A stretch of 64,000 bases of DNA, from assembly GCA_960531495.1 (NCBI GenBank), contig OY482864.1, positions 8,477,644 to 8,541,643 on the forward strand. Reading direction: 5' to 3'. The position numbers and the translations under genes are program-made. The notes beneath the pieces were generated by a model. The model was given only the letters and a program-made list of their open reading frames with translations. It searched no databases and was not told where the DNA came from. The DNA comes from Zeus faber. Its lineage: Eukaryota; Chordata; Actinopteri; Zeiformes; Zeidae. Each line of letters opens with the position of its first letter. The first letter of the stretch is position 1. Shown here piece by piece: positions 1 to 10,349 of the stretch.

Positions 1-1135
1 TATATATGTTTAATAATATTTGTTACCGTAGACAATGCCTCACCACAGGCGGTGTTAGTAGTTCTTTACATGTGATTCATGCGCTACACTTTCTAGCTTA
101 TGGCTGTAGCGCAGCCAACCTGACTCCACCTCGATGCTGCAGTAAACCGGTGAAGTGGGAGAGGTTTGGCCTCCGGCAGGTAGACCCGGGTTGGATTCGC
201 TGTGTGTCAGCTACTTAGACTTGTGCATTGACTTGTTTTTTTTCAATATGTCTAAAATGTGATAAAATCTTGGGTGTGAGAGTTGTTGGAGAAATTCTCC
301 TGCGTGGTCGGTAAGTTTAATCTGCCCGCTACAAGAAAACAAAACCGAGAGCATTGAAGATATTTAAACTGCACAATTTAAGAGAAAGATTCAGCGCTGC
401 TCCAAAGCAGAGTTCTGATCAGTCTGCTCCTACTACTGACAAAGAGGGCTTTATACTGATGACAGATTGTGTATCATTGATTAGCTTGTCATTTACAGGA
501 TGCCAACTCAATCATCAATAATCAAATCAAATCAATCGGGCTCATCCAATGGTTTACGGTCAAACTCAGGTCACAGGTACAGTCCGACTGTGCCATAAAA
601 CACACACACAAGGCTCTTGTCAAGTTACCCTTATCACCACACAAGGTTGAGTGTGGATGGAACGGTATCTGTTTTTTTCCAATAGGACAATAGGCATTGT
701 TTAGAAACAAACAAAACAGTTTCTGACGCACAGGTTGTCCGGCGCATAAAACAATCCCCTCAAACTATCCAATTCTTAAACACGATAGTTTGTTACAATG
801 TGCATGTGTATATTTTCATTCCGTAGTTTAATTGTACACAGAATATCTCCATAATGACCTACTCCAACAATTTAAAAGTTGTTGTTTTTCAATCGTCAAA
901 CCAAAAACGTCTCAGAGACGCCAGCTCTCGCTGAAATTTCTGGATAATGACAATTATGAGAATATAATTAATTATAATTAATGCGCTAATAAAAAAATTA
1001 CATGAAAAAAACATATCTCAAGCCCAGTGATTGTTAGACACATGTGCTTTTGGACAAAGGATGAACTCGTTTGTCTTCGGTTCATAATTCACTCTGATGT
1101 TTGAAGAAATGTTGTCGCCTGGGTGGAGCTGGAGA

Positions 1136-1153
1136 AACCTGGAGTGAGAAGGA
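1136..1153 (+). promoter_or_regulatory. PSE-like element of U3 copy 1
   Basis: The sequence around ACCTGGAGTGAGAAGG sits about 60 to 43 bases before the U3 start, the usual place of the proximal sequence element bound by SNAPc in vertebrate Pol II snRNA genes. The diverged copies keep the same block as ACCCTGAGTGAGAAGG, closer to the ACCNTRA core. The same element is at 8538-8553 before copy 3. I did not find a convincing octamer or ZNF143 site upstream. Confidence 0.5.
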
Positions 1154-1195
1154 CTTGTTGCAACATGGCTTCCCGCACTCTGCCTGTAAGAATTT

Positions 1196-1411
1196 AAGAT
1201 CATACTTTCAGGGATCATTTCTATAGTCTTTGACTTGAGAAATATCGTGTGAAAGTGATCACCTACGCTACCCACGATGAAGAGTCGTGATGTTCCTTTC
1301 TGAGCGCGAAGCGGACAACGAGTAATGATTCAATTCATACGCTCGTTGTCATTGATGACCGTTCCTCGTTCCCTAGTGGAGCTTGGAGGAAGGGAGCATG
1401 ATCAGAGTGGT
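1196..1411 (+). ncRNA. SNORD3: U3 snoRNA, copy 1
   Basis: U3 is a box C/D small nucleolar RNA that guides early cleavages of pre-rRNA in the nucleolus. At 216 nt this copy matches the vertebrate length of about 217 nt. The box A region reads ACTTTCAGGGATCATTTC followed by TATAGT (1204-1227), as in other vertebrates. Box C' is GATGAAGAG (1276-1284), box B is GAGCGCGAAG (1302-1311) and box C is TGATGA within ATTGATGACCGTTC (1353-1358). The RNA ends GAGTGGT. The box D position reads CAGA (1403-1406) rather than CTGA, a change shared by the other well-conserved copies. A PSE-like promoter lies 43-60 bases upstream. Copy 3 differs by a single base that I can see. An open frame on the opposite strand (1018-1275) is a shadow of this gene. 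Confidence 0.93.
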
Positions 1412-2963
1412 CGGGTATATATGTTTAATAATGTTACTGTTACCGTAGACAACGCCTCACCACAGGCGGTGTTGCTGGTTCTTTTCATGTGATTTATGCA
1501 GAACACTTTCTAGTTAATGGCTGCAGCGCAGCCAACCTGACTCCACCTTGACGCCGTAGTAAACCGGTGAAGTGGGAGAGGTTTGGCCTCCGGCAAGTAG
1601 ACCCGGGTTGGATTCGCTGTGTGTCAGCTACTTAGGCTTGTGCATTGACTTGTGTTTTTCAATATGTCTGAAACGTGATAATAAAATTCTGAGTGTGAGA
1701 GTTGTTGGAGAAATTCTCCTGCGTGGTCGGTAAGCTTAATCTGCCCACTACAAGAAAACAAAACAGAGTATTGAAGATATTTATACTGCACAATTTAAGA
1801 GAAAGATTCAGAGCTGCTCCAAAGCAGAGGTCTGATCAGTCTGCCCCTACTACTGACAAAGAGGGCTTTATACTGATGACAGATTGTGTATCATTGATTA
1901 GCTTGTCATTTACAGGATGCCAACTCAATCATCAATAATCAAATCAAATCAATCGGGCTCATCCAATGGTTTACTTGTCTGAAACGTCATAATAAAATCT
2001 TGAGTGTGAGAATTAAACTTATTTTGACGTGATTTTTTTGGTTTTTTATTTTTTCTGAAAGCGCTGATGTACAGACTGTCATTCAGTGATTCGGGGAAGT
2101 GTTGTGAAATATATGATGCTATTATAGCCCCATAAGCCCGCCACAGTTTGAAAAGCTCTCAACACGGTACGCAGCAAATCAAAGCGGTCATGTGATTCAC
2201 AGAGGGAACAAAGCAGTAGTTGCTTCAAATGTCATCTTTCAGCTGATCATTTCCGTTATAAAGCAACCGCGTTCATACGCGCATCGGGGGTTTGGTCGCA
2301 GACGTAACATCTCTAAATACAAATGTGTCGATGAATTGCGCCATATATCATTGTGTGTGAACAACTGTTCCGTACTTCCATTTTCCACTGCTTTTATCGC
2401 CTGTGATCTGCACTCCGATGTGCCGCGCCGTTTCCTTATGGAACGAAACAAAACACTGTGCGTAATGTAAACACTCCCTCATTCGCTCTCTTACCTAACC
2501 TTCCCAGCAGCGCACGTGCTACACCCTATTCATTATATATAATGTATAATATATAAAGAGATATAACAAACCTTCCAACCATCAGTTGCAGCAGTGAGTA
2601 TCATGTATGGAGCAGCGGAAACAATGCGAGCGGCTAAGAAGACCCTTTGAATGCAGAAATTATCGTATCCATCGCTGATTTTTGGCATTTACACACAACT
2701 GACATATTGCGCCATAGCCTCGGGTTATCACACATATGTTTGAGAGTCCTTCAAGAAAGTTTGTGTTGGAAAGTGTGCTGTAGGTTTTTTCACTATTTGG
2801 GTTTGAATATAACTTTGCCGAGGACGGCTAGGTTTTTGAAAGGACCCCACTTTACAGAAGTCGCAATGAAAACCACGCGCAGGGGACCAAACGGGGCAAG
2901 AGAACCCCTGAGTGAGAAGGGCCTGTTGCGACATGGCTTCCCACACTCTGCCAGAGGGAAGTT
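1412..2963 (+). other. U3 array spacer, no protein gene
   Basis: Spacer downstream of U3 copy 1. It runs through the first spacer half (to about 1975) and then joins a more diverged unit. That unit carries the block around TGAAATATATGATGCTATTA, found again near 13630, 14940 and 20285. A PSE-like block before copy 2 lies near 2905-2925. Short open frames here (1702, 2192, 2647) recur only as pieces of the repeat and look non-coding. Confidence 0.7.
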
Positions 2964-3173
2964 GAGATCATGCTTTCAGGGATCATTTCTGTAGTTTTTG
3001 ATTTCAGAAGTGTCCGTGGAAGCAATCACTTACGCTTCCCATCCTGAAGAATTGTGATGTTACTCTCTGAGCGTGAAGGGCAACGAGTGGTGGGTGGTAT
3101 GAGGTATACGTTTGTTGTCATTGATTATTGTTCCATAGTGGAGCTTGGAGGAAGGAAGCATGATCCGAGTGGT
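2964..3173 (+). pseudogene. U3 snoRNA pseudogene, copy 2
   Basis: About 210 nt recognisable as U3 by the box A region CTTTCAGGGATCATTTCT, box B GAGCGTGAAG and the end GAGTGGT. Box C has decayed to TTGATTA, the box D position reads CCGA, and the central region has many changes. Loss of box C should prevent snoRNP assembly, so it is called a pseudogene. It belongs to the diverged class of units. Confidence 0.85.
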
Positions 3174-3557
3174 ATGTGTTAATAAAAATACAACTGTCGA
3201 TGGCAGAATGACCCTTTCTGAAACTGGAATATTCTGTATTGTAAATCAGCTGTTGACGGCCGCGTGACTTTTTCCTAAACTAAGACATTTTGTGTTGTAA
3301 ATCGGTTTTCCACATGGAGCTTCATTCACATTGGTCGCGGGGGATATCTGCTGGTTAAATGACGGTATCGCAACAAACCTGACTCAAACCCAATGCAGCA
3401 GTAAACCCGTGGTCATGTATAGCGTAGTGAGTGAGGTTTGGCCTTCTACAAGTAGACCCGGGTTAGGTTCCCTGTGTGTCAACTACTTAGACTTGTTCAT
3501 TGACTTGTGTTTTTCAATGTCTAAAACGTGATAATAAAATCTTGAGTGTGAGAGTGT

Positions 3558-4312
3558 GTCTTACCGTCTAAAGCACATTTAAAAAGGAAGAGGCTTCCTG
3601 TCAAAAGCAGACTCTGAAAAATGAATCCATGCATTCATAACGAGTAGAGTGGACAACTGTAATGGCCTATTCACCAGCCTCCCGAAATCAGCTGTGCAGC
3701 GGCTACAGTTAATCCAAAATGCAGCTGCACGCGTTCTCACTGGGAGTAAAAAAAAAAAAAAAGAACGTTTGAACACATCACACCTGTTCTTATATCTCTA
3801 CATTGGCTCCCTGTTGAAACTAGGGTTGATTTCAAGATTCTGCTACTTGTATATAAAGCTATAAATGGCCTTGCACCTCAGTATATAAAATAAATGCTAA
3901 TTATACATGAACCAGCAAGAACTCTCAGGTCCACAGGCAGTGGTCTTTTAACTATCCCTCGTACCAACTCTAAAGCAGGGAGACTGCCTTCTTCTGTATC
4001 TATGCCACAAGTAAATGGAACACCCTGCCTGAGGACAGGAGAGAGGACCCCACACTCAACTTTTAAAAGCAGGTTAAAAAACCTTGCTGTTCGCTACAGT
4101 CTATGACTGACTGCTGTGTGTGTGTGTGTTCTCTATGTTGTGAGATTTGTGTGTGTGTTCTGTATGCTGTGCGATCTGTTTATTCTGCACTGACTGTTCT
4201 TATGATTCCACAGACATTTTATATATTTTCTTTGATTGTATTTCTTTGTAAAGCGCATTGTGTTGCCCTGGTATGAAATGCGCTTCATAAATAAAGTGTG
4301 CCTTGACTTGAC
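3558..4312 (+). mobile_element. L2-clade LINE, 3'-end fragment
   Basis: A 5'-truncated non-LTR retrotransposon. It encodes the broken C-terminal tail of an L2 reverse transcriptase protein, with recognisable pieces such as RLQLIQNAAARVLTG and TLRSTGSGLLTIPRTNSKAG. The 3' UTR ends TTTGTAAAGCGCATTGTGTT then AATAAAGTGTGCCTTGACTTGAC. An A-run near 3750 shifts the frame. The same C-terminal and 3'-end sequences occur in the longer L2 at 36395-50538, so the two are one family. It inserted into a U3 spacer. Confidence 0.85.
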
Positions 4313-4849
4313 ACATAGTTGTTTCACATACCACATTTGCATCTTTATTTTGTCATAACTACTAGTATCTCATAAGTTTGTGTCTTTAATTAATTTCTTT
4401 ATCTTACATGTTTACTTGTTGCTCCAGAGCCATCTTGCACGCACTGATCGAGGCCTGTAATCTTCTGATCCAAAGTCATACATGCCCTGCTGGCTCTCCA
4501 CCTAATTATGTGTCTTACTGACTGAGAGGGTTGGCGTAAGTACATACGAGCTCTTCCAGTAACTTGATCCAAGCGCTATTTAACGGTGGACACCAATAGT
4601 ACATGCAGGGCCATTTAGTGGCTGTGGTTTTGAGAATTGTGGTGTTTTGTGGGTTAAGTGTTGTATGATTCATAGTTTTGTTTGTGTGAAAACAGAATCT
4701 GTGAGAGTATGAAGGTTTGTTGTATGGCCTAAACTGTGGACTGTTGCCTGACCCATTATTTGGCCACTCAACAGGGCCCATAGAAATGAGGGTGAGCAGA
4801 GCCATTTAAAAAAATCAGTATTAGTGTTGACTGTCTGGGATGTGGCCAG
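4313..4849. other. No recognised feature
   Basis: Unique-looking sequence between the L2 fragment and the SINE. A 96-codon open frame on the - strand (4515-4805) shows no motif I recognise and has no support as a gene. Confidence 0.5.
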
Positions 4850-5019
4850 ACATTTACCAGATGCTTTTATCCAAAGTGACTTACAATTATTCAGACACAG
4901 CCATCAGGAGTTAAGTGCTCTAGGACACTGCAGCATGCTAGCATGAGAAGCCTGGAATCAAACCAGCAACCTCTGGATTACTAGACAACCAGCTCTACCT
5001 CCTGAGCTACCATTCCCCA
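4850..5019 (-). mobile_element. tRNA-derived SINE with conserved fish tail
   Basis: Read on the - strand, this begins with a tRNA-like head carrying GGTAGCTCAGGAGGTAGAGC-like sequence and a B-box-like TGCTGGTTTGATTCC. It continues through the block AGTGTCCTAGAGCACTTAAC and ends with a tail related to TTTGGATAAAAGCATCTG. The same family occurs at 26571-26757 and 42890-43102, with a fragment at 18455-18535. The tail type is widespread in teleost SINEs, where it is shared with a partner LINE. I do not assign a named family. Confidence 0.8.
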
Positions 5020-5499
5020 AGCGTTAGGTAGTTTCAGCATTATTGCTGAAATTAATGTTGTTTGAGTGCCGTTGGGATAAAGACGACGGAAATATTATTG
5101 TATTGTGAGGGACAGAGAACGACACAGAAAAGTGGATGAGAAAAGCACTGTTAAAAGTCACGGATGGAGATAGTTTGAAGTGAGCGGCCAGAGGGTTGGA
5201 GCGTACTGAGAGAGGTTTCTGGGAGAGATGTCAACTGCATGCGCGCTGCTGATGTCGTGTGAATGTCTGTGTGTGACTAGCCCCGTCCAATATCCACAGC
5301 TTAGCCACCACACAGGAACATCATTATTAAAACACTGAGTTCGGTGGACAAAGTTCTAAAATTAAATATAGCTGCACACAGCAATACACAGGGTCCAGGG
5401 TAGTCGGGTAAAGTTCAATGGACGAGTATGCTTTGGCTCTCTGTTCCAGTGTGTTTTGTAACAGCAGAAGTTGATTTGTTCCGGTCTGTTTACAGTGTC
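5020..5499. other. No recognised feature
   Basis: About 480 bases with no gene, repeat or RNA motif that I recognise. It lies between the SINE and the 3' end of the Rex1-like LINE. Confidence 0.5.
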
Positions 5500-5574
5500 A
5501 TCCAAGATTCAAGATGTTTATTTGTCACATACTTATACATACGAGTATACATATATGTCGTGAAATGACATTGC

Positions 5575-5742
5575 ATACATATCCTGTACCACTCTTACGT
5601 ACTTCTCTGCCACCCCTGACTTCCTCATGCAATACCACACTTCCTCTCTCAGCACCTATCATATGCTTTCTTTAAATCCACAAAGACGCAGTGCAACTCC
5701 CTCTGGCATTCCCTGTACTTTCCCATCAGCATTCTTAAAGCA
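5575..5742 (-). mobile_element. RTE-clade (Rex3/BovB-like) RT fragment
   Basis: On the - strand this short stretch encodes KYRECQRELHCVFVDLKKAY, the motif A region of RTE-type reverse transcriptases. A degraded continuation resembles the usual sequence in which a conserved tryptophan-tyrosine pair follows. Both ends are flanked by the 3' UTR of the Rex1-like LINE, so it looks like a nested insertion or a template-switch product. Confidence 0.7.
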
Positions 5743-5964
5743 ATATTATGTATGTGCACATGTGTGCAGTAAAGTGACATGTGAGTAAAGTGAGGTAGTG
5801 TGTGTGGCGATATACGGTTCAGTATACAACGGTACGACACAACAAAACAATAACAGAACAGCAATACAGCACACACAGTATGCTATAACCCAGTCCAGTG
5901 ATACAGCATGCTGTACAGTATGCAACATACAGTACAGTAAGGCAGTAGGTCCTATGTGTGTGTC

Positions 5965-6950
5965 TCAGTGGGGGCCCCTGGTGAGTTCAGCGTTTACAGT
6001 CCTTATGGCTTGTGGGAAGAAACTCTGTATTAGTCTCTCTGTTCTCGCTGTGTGACTGCGGAGGCACTTGCCCGACCGCAGCAGCCGGAACAGTCCATTG
6101 TTGGGGTGTTGAGGATCCTTCATGATCCTGAGGTCTCTGCGACTCCACCTCCTGGTGTATAAGCCCTGCAGGGAGGGGAGGGTAGTTCCAGTAGTACGTT
6201 CGACTGAACGCACCACCGTCTGCAGTGCCCGCCTGTCCTGAGCAGTACTGTTCCCAAACCAGGCAGTGACGTTGCCTGTCAGGATGCTCTCTACTGCTCC
6301 GGAGTAGAAGGACTTGAGAATTCCCAGCGAGACTCTGAATTTCTTCAGCTGCCTGAGGTGGTAAAGACGCTGCCTCGCCTTCCCCACCAGAGTGTCTGTA
6401 TGTAAAGTCCGTGTTAAGTCCTCCGTGATGTGGACTCCCAGGTACTTGGAGCTGCTCACCCTGTTGACAGAAGTCCTATTAATCTCAACAGTGCATGTCT
6501 CCTTGGTTGTAATCCTCTCCTAAAGCCCACAATCAGCTCCTTAGTTTTGCTGACGTTCAGGAGGAGGCTGTTAACCTGGCACCAGAGTGACAGGTCAGCC
6601 ATCTCGTCACGGTAGGCCTTCTCGTCATCATCAGTGATCAGTTCCACCATGACTGTGTCGTCAGCAAACTTGATGATAGTGTGAGAGCTGGACCTGGCCA
6701 CACAGTCGTGTGTACTGGGAGTACAGTAGGTGGCTAAGGACACAGCCCTGGGGTGATTCTGTGTTCAGGGTGAGGGTGCTGGACGTGTGCCTCCCCACCC
6801 TATAACCACCTGGGGCCTGGTTGTGAGGAAGTCCAGGATCCAGCCACACAGTGGAGTGCTCAGTCCTACTCTCGCAGCTTGACAGCCAGTCTGGTGGGGA
6901 CAGTGGTGTTGAAAGCTGAACTGTAGTCAATAAACAGCAATCTCACATAG
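5965..6950 (-). pseudogene. Rex1-like reverse transcriptase, C-terminal part
   Basis: Reads from high to low coordinates. RT motif A is FIDYSSAFNT-like near 6930. The QGCVLS motif lies near 6755 and the catalytic FADDT motif near 6665. The TKELIVGFRR region is near 6540, and the C-terminal domain follows in an open frame of 164 codons ending at 5965. Frame changes near 6460 and 6750 split the protein into three pieces, and the endonuclease and N-terminal RT are missing. It is therefore a dead copy. Its job in the parent element was target-primed reverse transcription. Confidence 0.8.
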
Positions 6951-6975
6951 CCCCCCTTCCGGGGCAGTATCCTAT

Positions 6976-7558
6976 GACCGGGTGGTATTTGCGGCCGTGG
7001 GTGGGTTTCCTACGCCGCAACAAACGCCGGTTATCATTCTACGTCGGGGCTGCATGATTATGGCTAAAATGATAATCACAATTTTTTTATTCAGTATTGT
7101 GATCACGATTATTTATCACGATTATTCATCCATTTTGGGAAACAGAATAATTTTTTTGCACTTTGTAAATCAACAGGAAACTGCCTCACAGTAATAATAG
7201 AATTTATAAACCTATAATGAAATAAACTCAAATGTACAAATCTTTGAATCAAAATAACACTTTCTTTACATGAATTCAGTCTTCTTAAGGCTATATATAA
7301 ATGACATCCAAACAAGAAGGTAAATTATGTAACCCCCCTCCCCTCACACACACGACACAGCACCCCCAAGAATTTCCTTACAATTTGACATTTTCATGAA
7401 ACACTTTAAAACCAAAAAACTACAATGCGCCAATTATTTCGGTTTTATGTTTATTTAAGACTGAAAATTAATAAAACGGGTAAGTGTAGAGCAGTGGGGT
7501 AAATGCGGAAATGGAGACTCCAATACGCATTTCTGCTTAAAGTTAGGCATATACATTA
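6976..7558. other. AT-rich unclassified repeat-like sequence
   Basis: Contains GGCTGCATGATTATGGCTAA and repeated ATCACGATTATT motifs typical of noncoding interspersed repeats in fish, possibly a non-autonomous DNA transposon. No terminal inverted repeat pair could be defined by eye. Open frames are short and low-complexity. Confidence 0.35.
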
Positions 7559-8596
7559 AAAGATGACCTAGAACACCCGTACGTTTTGCTTTGTACCCTG
7601 TTAGTGCAACTTCCGGCTTATAGGCAACGTGAAGCTGACTTCACATTGCCGGAGCAAACCGCCATACTTTTGGGATCACTCACGTAGTCTGTGAGTTTGG
7701 GTGAGTATTTTGGAGTTAAAACATGGCTCGAAGGTCTTGTTAGGTGAAAAACTGCCACAGAAAATCTTGCAACCATCTTGTGTAAAACCTCAACCCTTTC
7801 TTTTACTCCATTCCTTTCTCCATTTTTGTACATATTGTTTTAGCTTTTTCTCAAGGCAATTGAATGGAAGTGATCCACCAAAAATGCTTACCAGAGTCCA
7901 TAGCAACCCATAGAAACCGTCCAACTTCACATTCCCTATTGATGTGGAGATGTTTTTTTTAATCACATTTCATTTTGTGTCTCATTTGGGACTATTCTGT
8001 GAATTCTGCTGCAGTGACAAATAAATCTTATTTTGAGTGTCACAACAGCGCCATCATGCTGTCATGCTTGTGAACAATTCTAACAGAAACATCGAGCAGG
8101 GCCACCATTTCTTACGGACTCTGTTTCCGACGCACCGGTTGTCCGGCGCATAGAACAATCCCCTCTAACTATCCAATTCTTAAACACGGTAGAGTTTGTT
8201 ACAATGTGCATGTGTTCATTCCGCAGTGTAATTGTACAGAGAATATCTCCATAATGACCTAATCCAGCAATTTAAAAGTTGTTGTTTTTTAATCGTCAAA
8301 CCAAAAACGTCTCAGAGACGCCAGCTCTCGCTGAAATTTCTGGATAATGACAATTATGAGAATATAATTAATTATAATTAATGTGTAAATAAAAAAAAAA
8401 TACATGAAAAAAAATACATCTCAAGCCCAGTGATTGTTAGACACGTGCTTTTGGACAAAGGATGAACTCGTTTGTCTTGGGTTCCTAATTCACTCCGATG
8501 TTTGAAGAATTGTTGTCGCCTGGATGGAGCTGGAGAAACCTGGAGTGAGAAGGACTTGTTGCAACATGGCTACCCGCACTCTGCCAGTGAGAAGTT
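7559..8596 (+). repeat. Duplicated spacer block upstream of U3 copy 3
   Basis: This block, starting AAAGATGACCTAGAACACC, is matched by 16901-17853, which likewise leads into a U3 gene (copy 9). Correspondence is continuous through the promoter apart from small indels. Both copies share an open frame of about 70 codons (7701 and 17040) that has no recognisable domain. I treat it as noncoding because it starts in repeat DNA and is interrupted in the frame that begins ATGGCTCGAAGG. Confidence 0.8.
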
Positions 8597-8812
8597 AAGA
8601 TCATACTTTCAGGGATCATTTCTATAGTCTTTGACTTGAGAAATATCGTGTGAAAGTGATCACCTACGCTACCCACGATGAAGAGTCGTGATGTTCCTTT
8701 CTGAGCGCGAAGCGGACAACGAGTAATGATTCAATTCATACGCTCATTGTCATTGATGACCGTTCCTCGTTCCCTAGTGGAGCTTGGAGGAAGGGAGCAT
8801 GATCAGAGTGGT
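8597..8812 (+). ncRNA. SNORD3: U3 snoRNA, copy 3
   Basis: At 216 nt it is nearly identical to copy 1. I see one difference, CGCTCATTGTC for CGCTCGTTGTC in the 3' hairpin. Boxes A, C', B (GAGCGCGAAG) and C (TTGATGACCGTTC) are intact, and the box D position reads CAGA. The PSE-like block ACCTGGAGTGAGAAGG lies at 8538-8553. It guides pre-rRNA processing if expressed. Confidence 0.93.
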
Positions 8813-9509
8813 CGGGTATATATGTCTAATAATGTTACTGTTACCGTAGACAACGCATCACCACAGGCGGTGTTGTTGGTTCTTTACATGAGATATGTGC
8901 ACTACACTTTCTAGCTAATGGCTGTAGCGCAGCCAACCTGACTCCACCTCGACGCTGCAGTAAACCGGTGAAGAGGGAGAAGTTTGGCCTCCGGCAAGTA
9001 GACCCGGGTTGGATTCGCTGTGTGTCAGCTACTTAGACTTGTGCATTGACTTGTTTTTTTCAATATGTCTAAAATGTGATAATAAAATCTTGAGTGTGAG
9101 AGGTGTTGGACAAATTCTCCTGCGTGGTCGGTAAGTTTAATCTGCCCGCTACAAGATAACAAAACCGAGAGCATTGAAGATATTTATACTGCACAATTTA
9201 AGAGAAAGATTCAGAGCTGCTCCAAAGCAGAGTTCTGATCAGTCTGCCCCTACTACTGACAAAGAGGGCTTTATACTGATGACAGATTGTGTATCATTGA
9301 TTAGCTTTTCATTGACAGGATGCCAACTCAATCATCAATAATCAAATGAAATAAATCAGGAACTTATCCAATGGTTTACGGTCAATCTCAGGTCACAGGT
9401 ACAGTCTGACTGTGCGTTACCGTAGACAACGCATCACCACATGCGGTGTTGTTGGTTGGAGTGTGGATGGAACGGTATCTGTTTTTTTCCCCCAATAGGA
9501 CAATAGGCA

Positions 9510-9540
9510 TTGTTTAGAAAACAGTCTGTTTTCTAAACAA
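9510..9540. repeat. Palindrome in U3 spacer
   Basis: Perfect 14-bp inverted repeat, TTGTTTAGAAAACA and its complement, separated by GTC. The same palindrome is in the next unit (about 11058-11088) and, with one change, near 12496-12526. In the unit near 700 it is collapsed to half. It could form a hairpin or cruciform. Confidence 0.8.
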
Positions 9541-9798
9541 ACAAAACTGTTTCTGACGCACAGGTTGTCCGGCGCATAAAACAATCCCCTCAAACTATCC
9601 AATTCTTAAACACGATAGAGTTTGTTACAATGTGCATGTGTATATTTTCATTCCGTAGTTTAATTGTACACAGAATATCTCCATAATGACCTACTCCAAC
9701 AATTTAAAAGTTTTTGTTTTTCAATCGTCAAACCCTAAAACGTCTCAGAGACGCCAGCTCTCGCTGAGATTTCTGGATAAGGACAAATATGAGAATAT

Positions 9799-9918
9799 AA
9801 TGTTAGTTTACTTATTTTAACCACTCTGAACTGGTTGATTCTGTTTTTATTTTCGGAAATTCAGAAATGTTCACTTTTTTCCAAGTCGTTATACACATGC
9901 CTTATATTGTATTCGATT
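9799..9918 (+). repeat. Optional spacer block, long-type U3 unit
   Basis: About 120 bases that replace the short AT-rich stretch found in the other units. Present here and at 12781-12902, absent before copies 1, 3, 5 and 9. It explains the alternation of 1.54-kb and 1.45-kb units. Confidence 0.8.
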
Positions 9919-10133
9919 AAATGCGCTAATAAAAAAAATTACATGAAAAAAATATATCTCAGGCCCAGTGATTGTTAGACACGTGCTTTGGACAAAGGAT
10001 GAACTCGTTTGTCTTCGGTTCATAATTCACTCTGATGTTTGAAGAAATGTTGTCGCCTGGGTCGAGCTGGAGAAACCTGGAGTGAGAAGGACTTGTGGCA
10101 ACATGGCTTCCCGCACTCTGCCCGTAAGAAATT

Positions 10134-10349
10134 AAGATCATACTTTCAGGGATCATTTCTATAGTCTTTGACTTGAGAAATATCGTGTGAAAGTGATCAC
10201 CTACGCTACCCACGATGAAGAGTCGTGATGTTCCTTTCTGAGCGCGAAGCGGACAACGAGTAATGATTCATTTCATACGCTCGTTGTCATTGATGACCGT
10301 TCCTCGATCCCTAGTGGAGCTTGGAGGAAGGGAGCATGATCAGAGAGGT
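10134..10349 (+). ncRNA. SNORD3: U3 snoRNA, copy 4
   Basis: 216 nt with intact boxes A, C', B and C. Differences from copy 1 include TCGATCCC for TCGTTCCC in the 3' hairpin and an altered 3' end, GAGAGGT instead of GAGTGGT, next to a CAGA box D. The changed 3' end makes function less certain than for copies 1 and 3. Confidence 0.88.

Larger units (their letters stand above)
5500..6975 (-). mobile_element. Rex1-like (CR1-group) LINE, 5'-truncated
   Basis: A non-LTR retrotransposon on the - strand. It keeps the reverse transcriptase from motif A onward, the C-terminal domain and the 3' UTR. The 3' end (lowest coordinates) reads GACAAATAAACATCTTGAATC-like sequence without a long poly-A. The assignment to the Rex1/CR1 group rests on the C-terminal domain with phrases such as SILTGNVTAWFGNSTAQDRR and LYTRRWSRRDLRIMKD. 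A piece of another LINE (5575-5742) sits inside its 3' UTR. Clade assignment is from memory and moderate. Confidence 0.75.

Noticed and set aside
1018-1275. Conserved 85-codon - strand open frame repeated at 8485, 9959, 11402, 12940 and 17769
   Set aside because: It overlaps the U3 gene and promoter antisense. Conservation is explained by the RNA gene, and diverged copies do not keep the frame.
7701-7913. Small open frame shared with 17040-17255
   Set aside because: A weak thought of a zinc-binding THAP-like start (ATGGCTCGAAGG...) failed: the frame with the cysteines has stops and the open frame has no motif.
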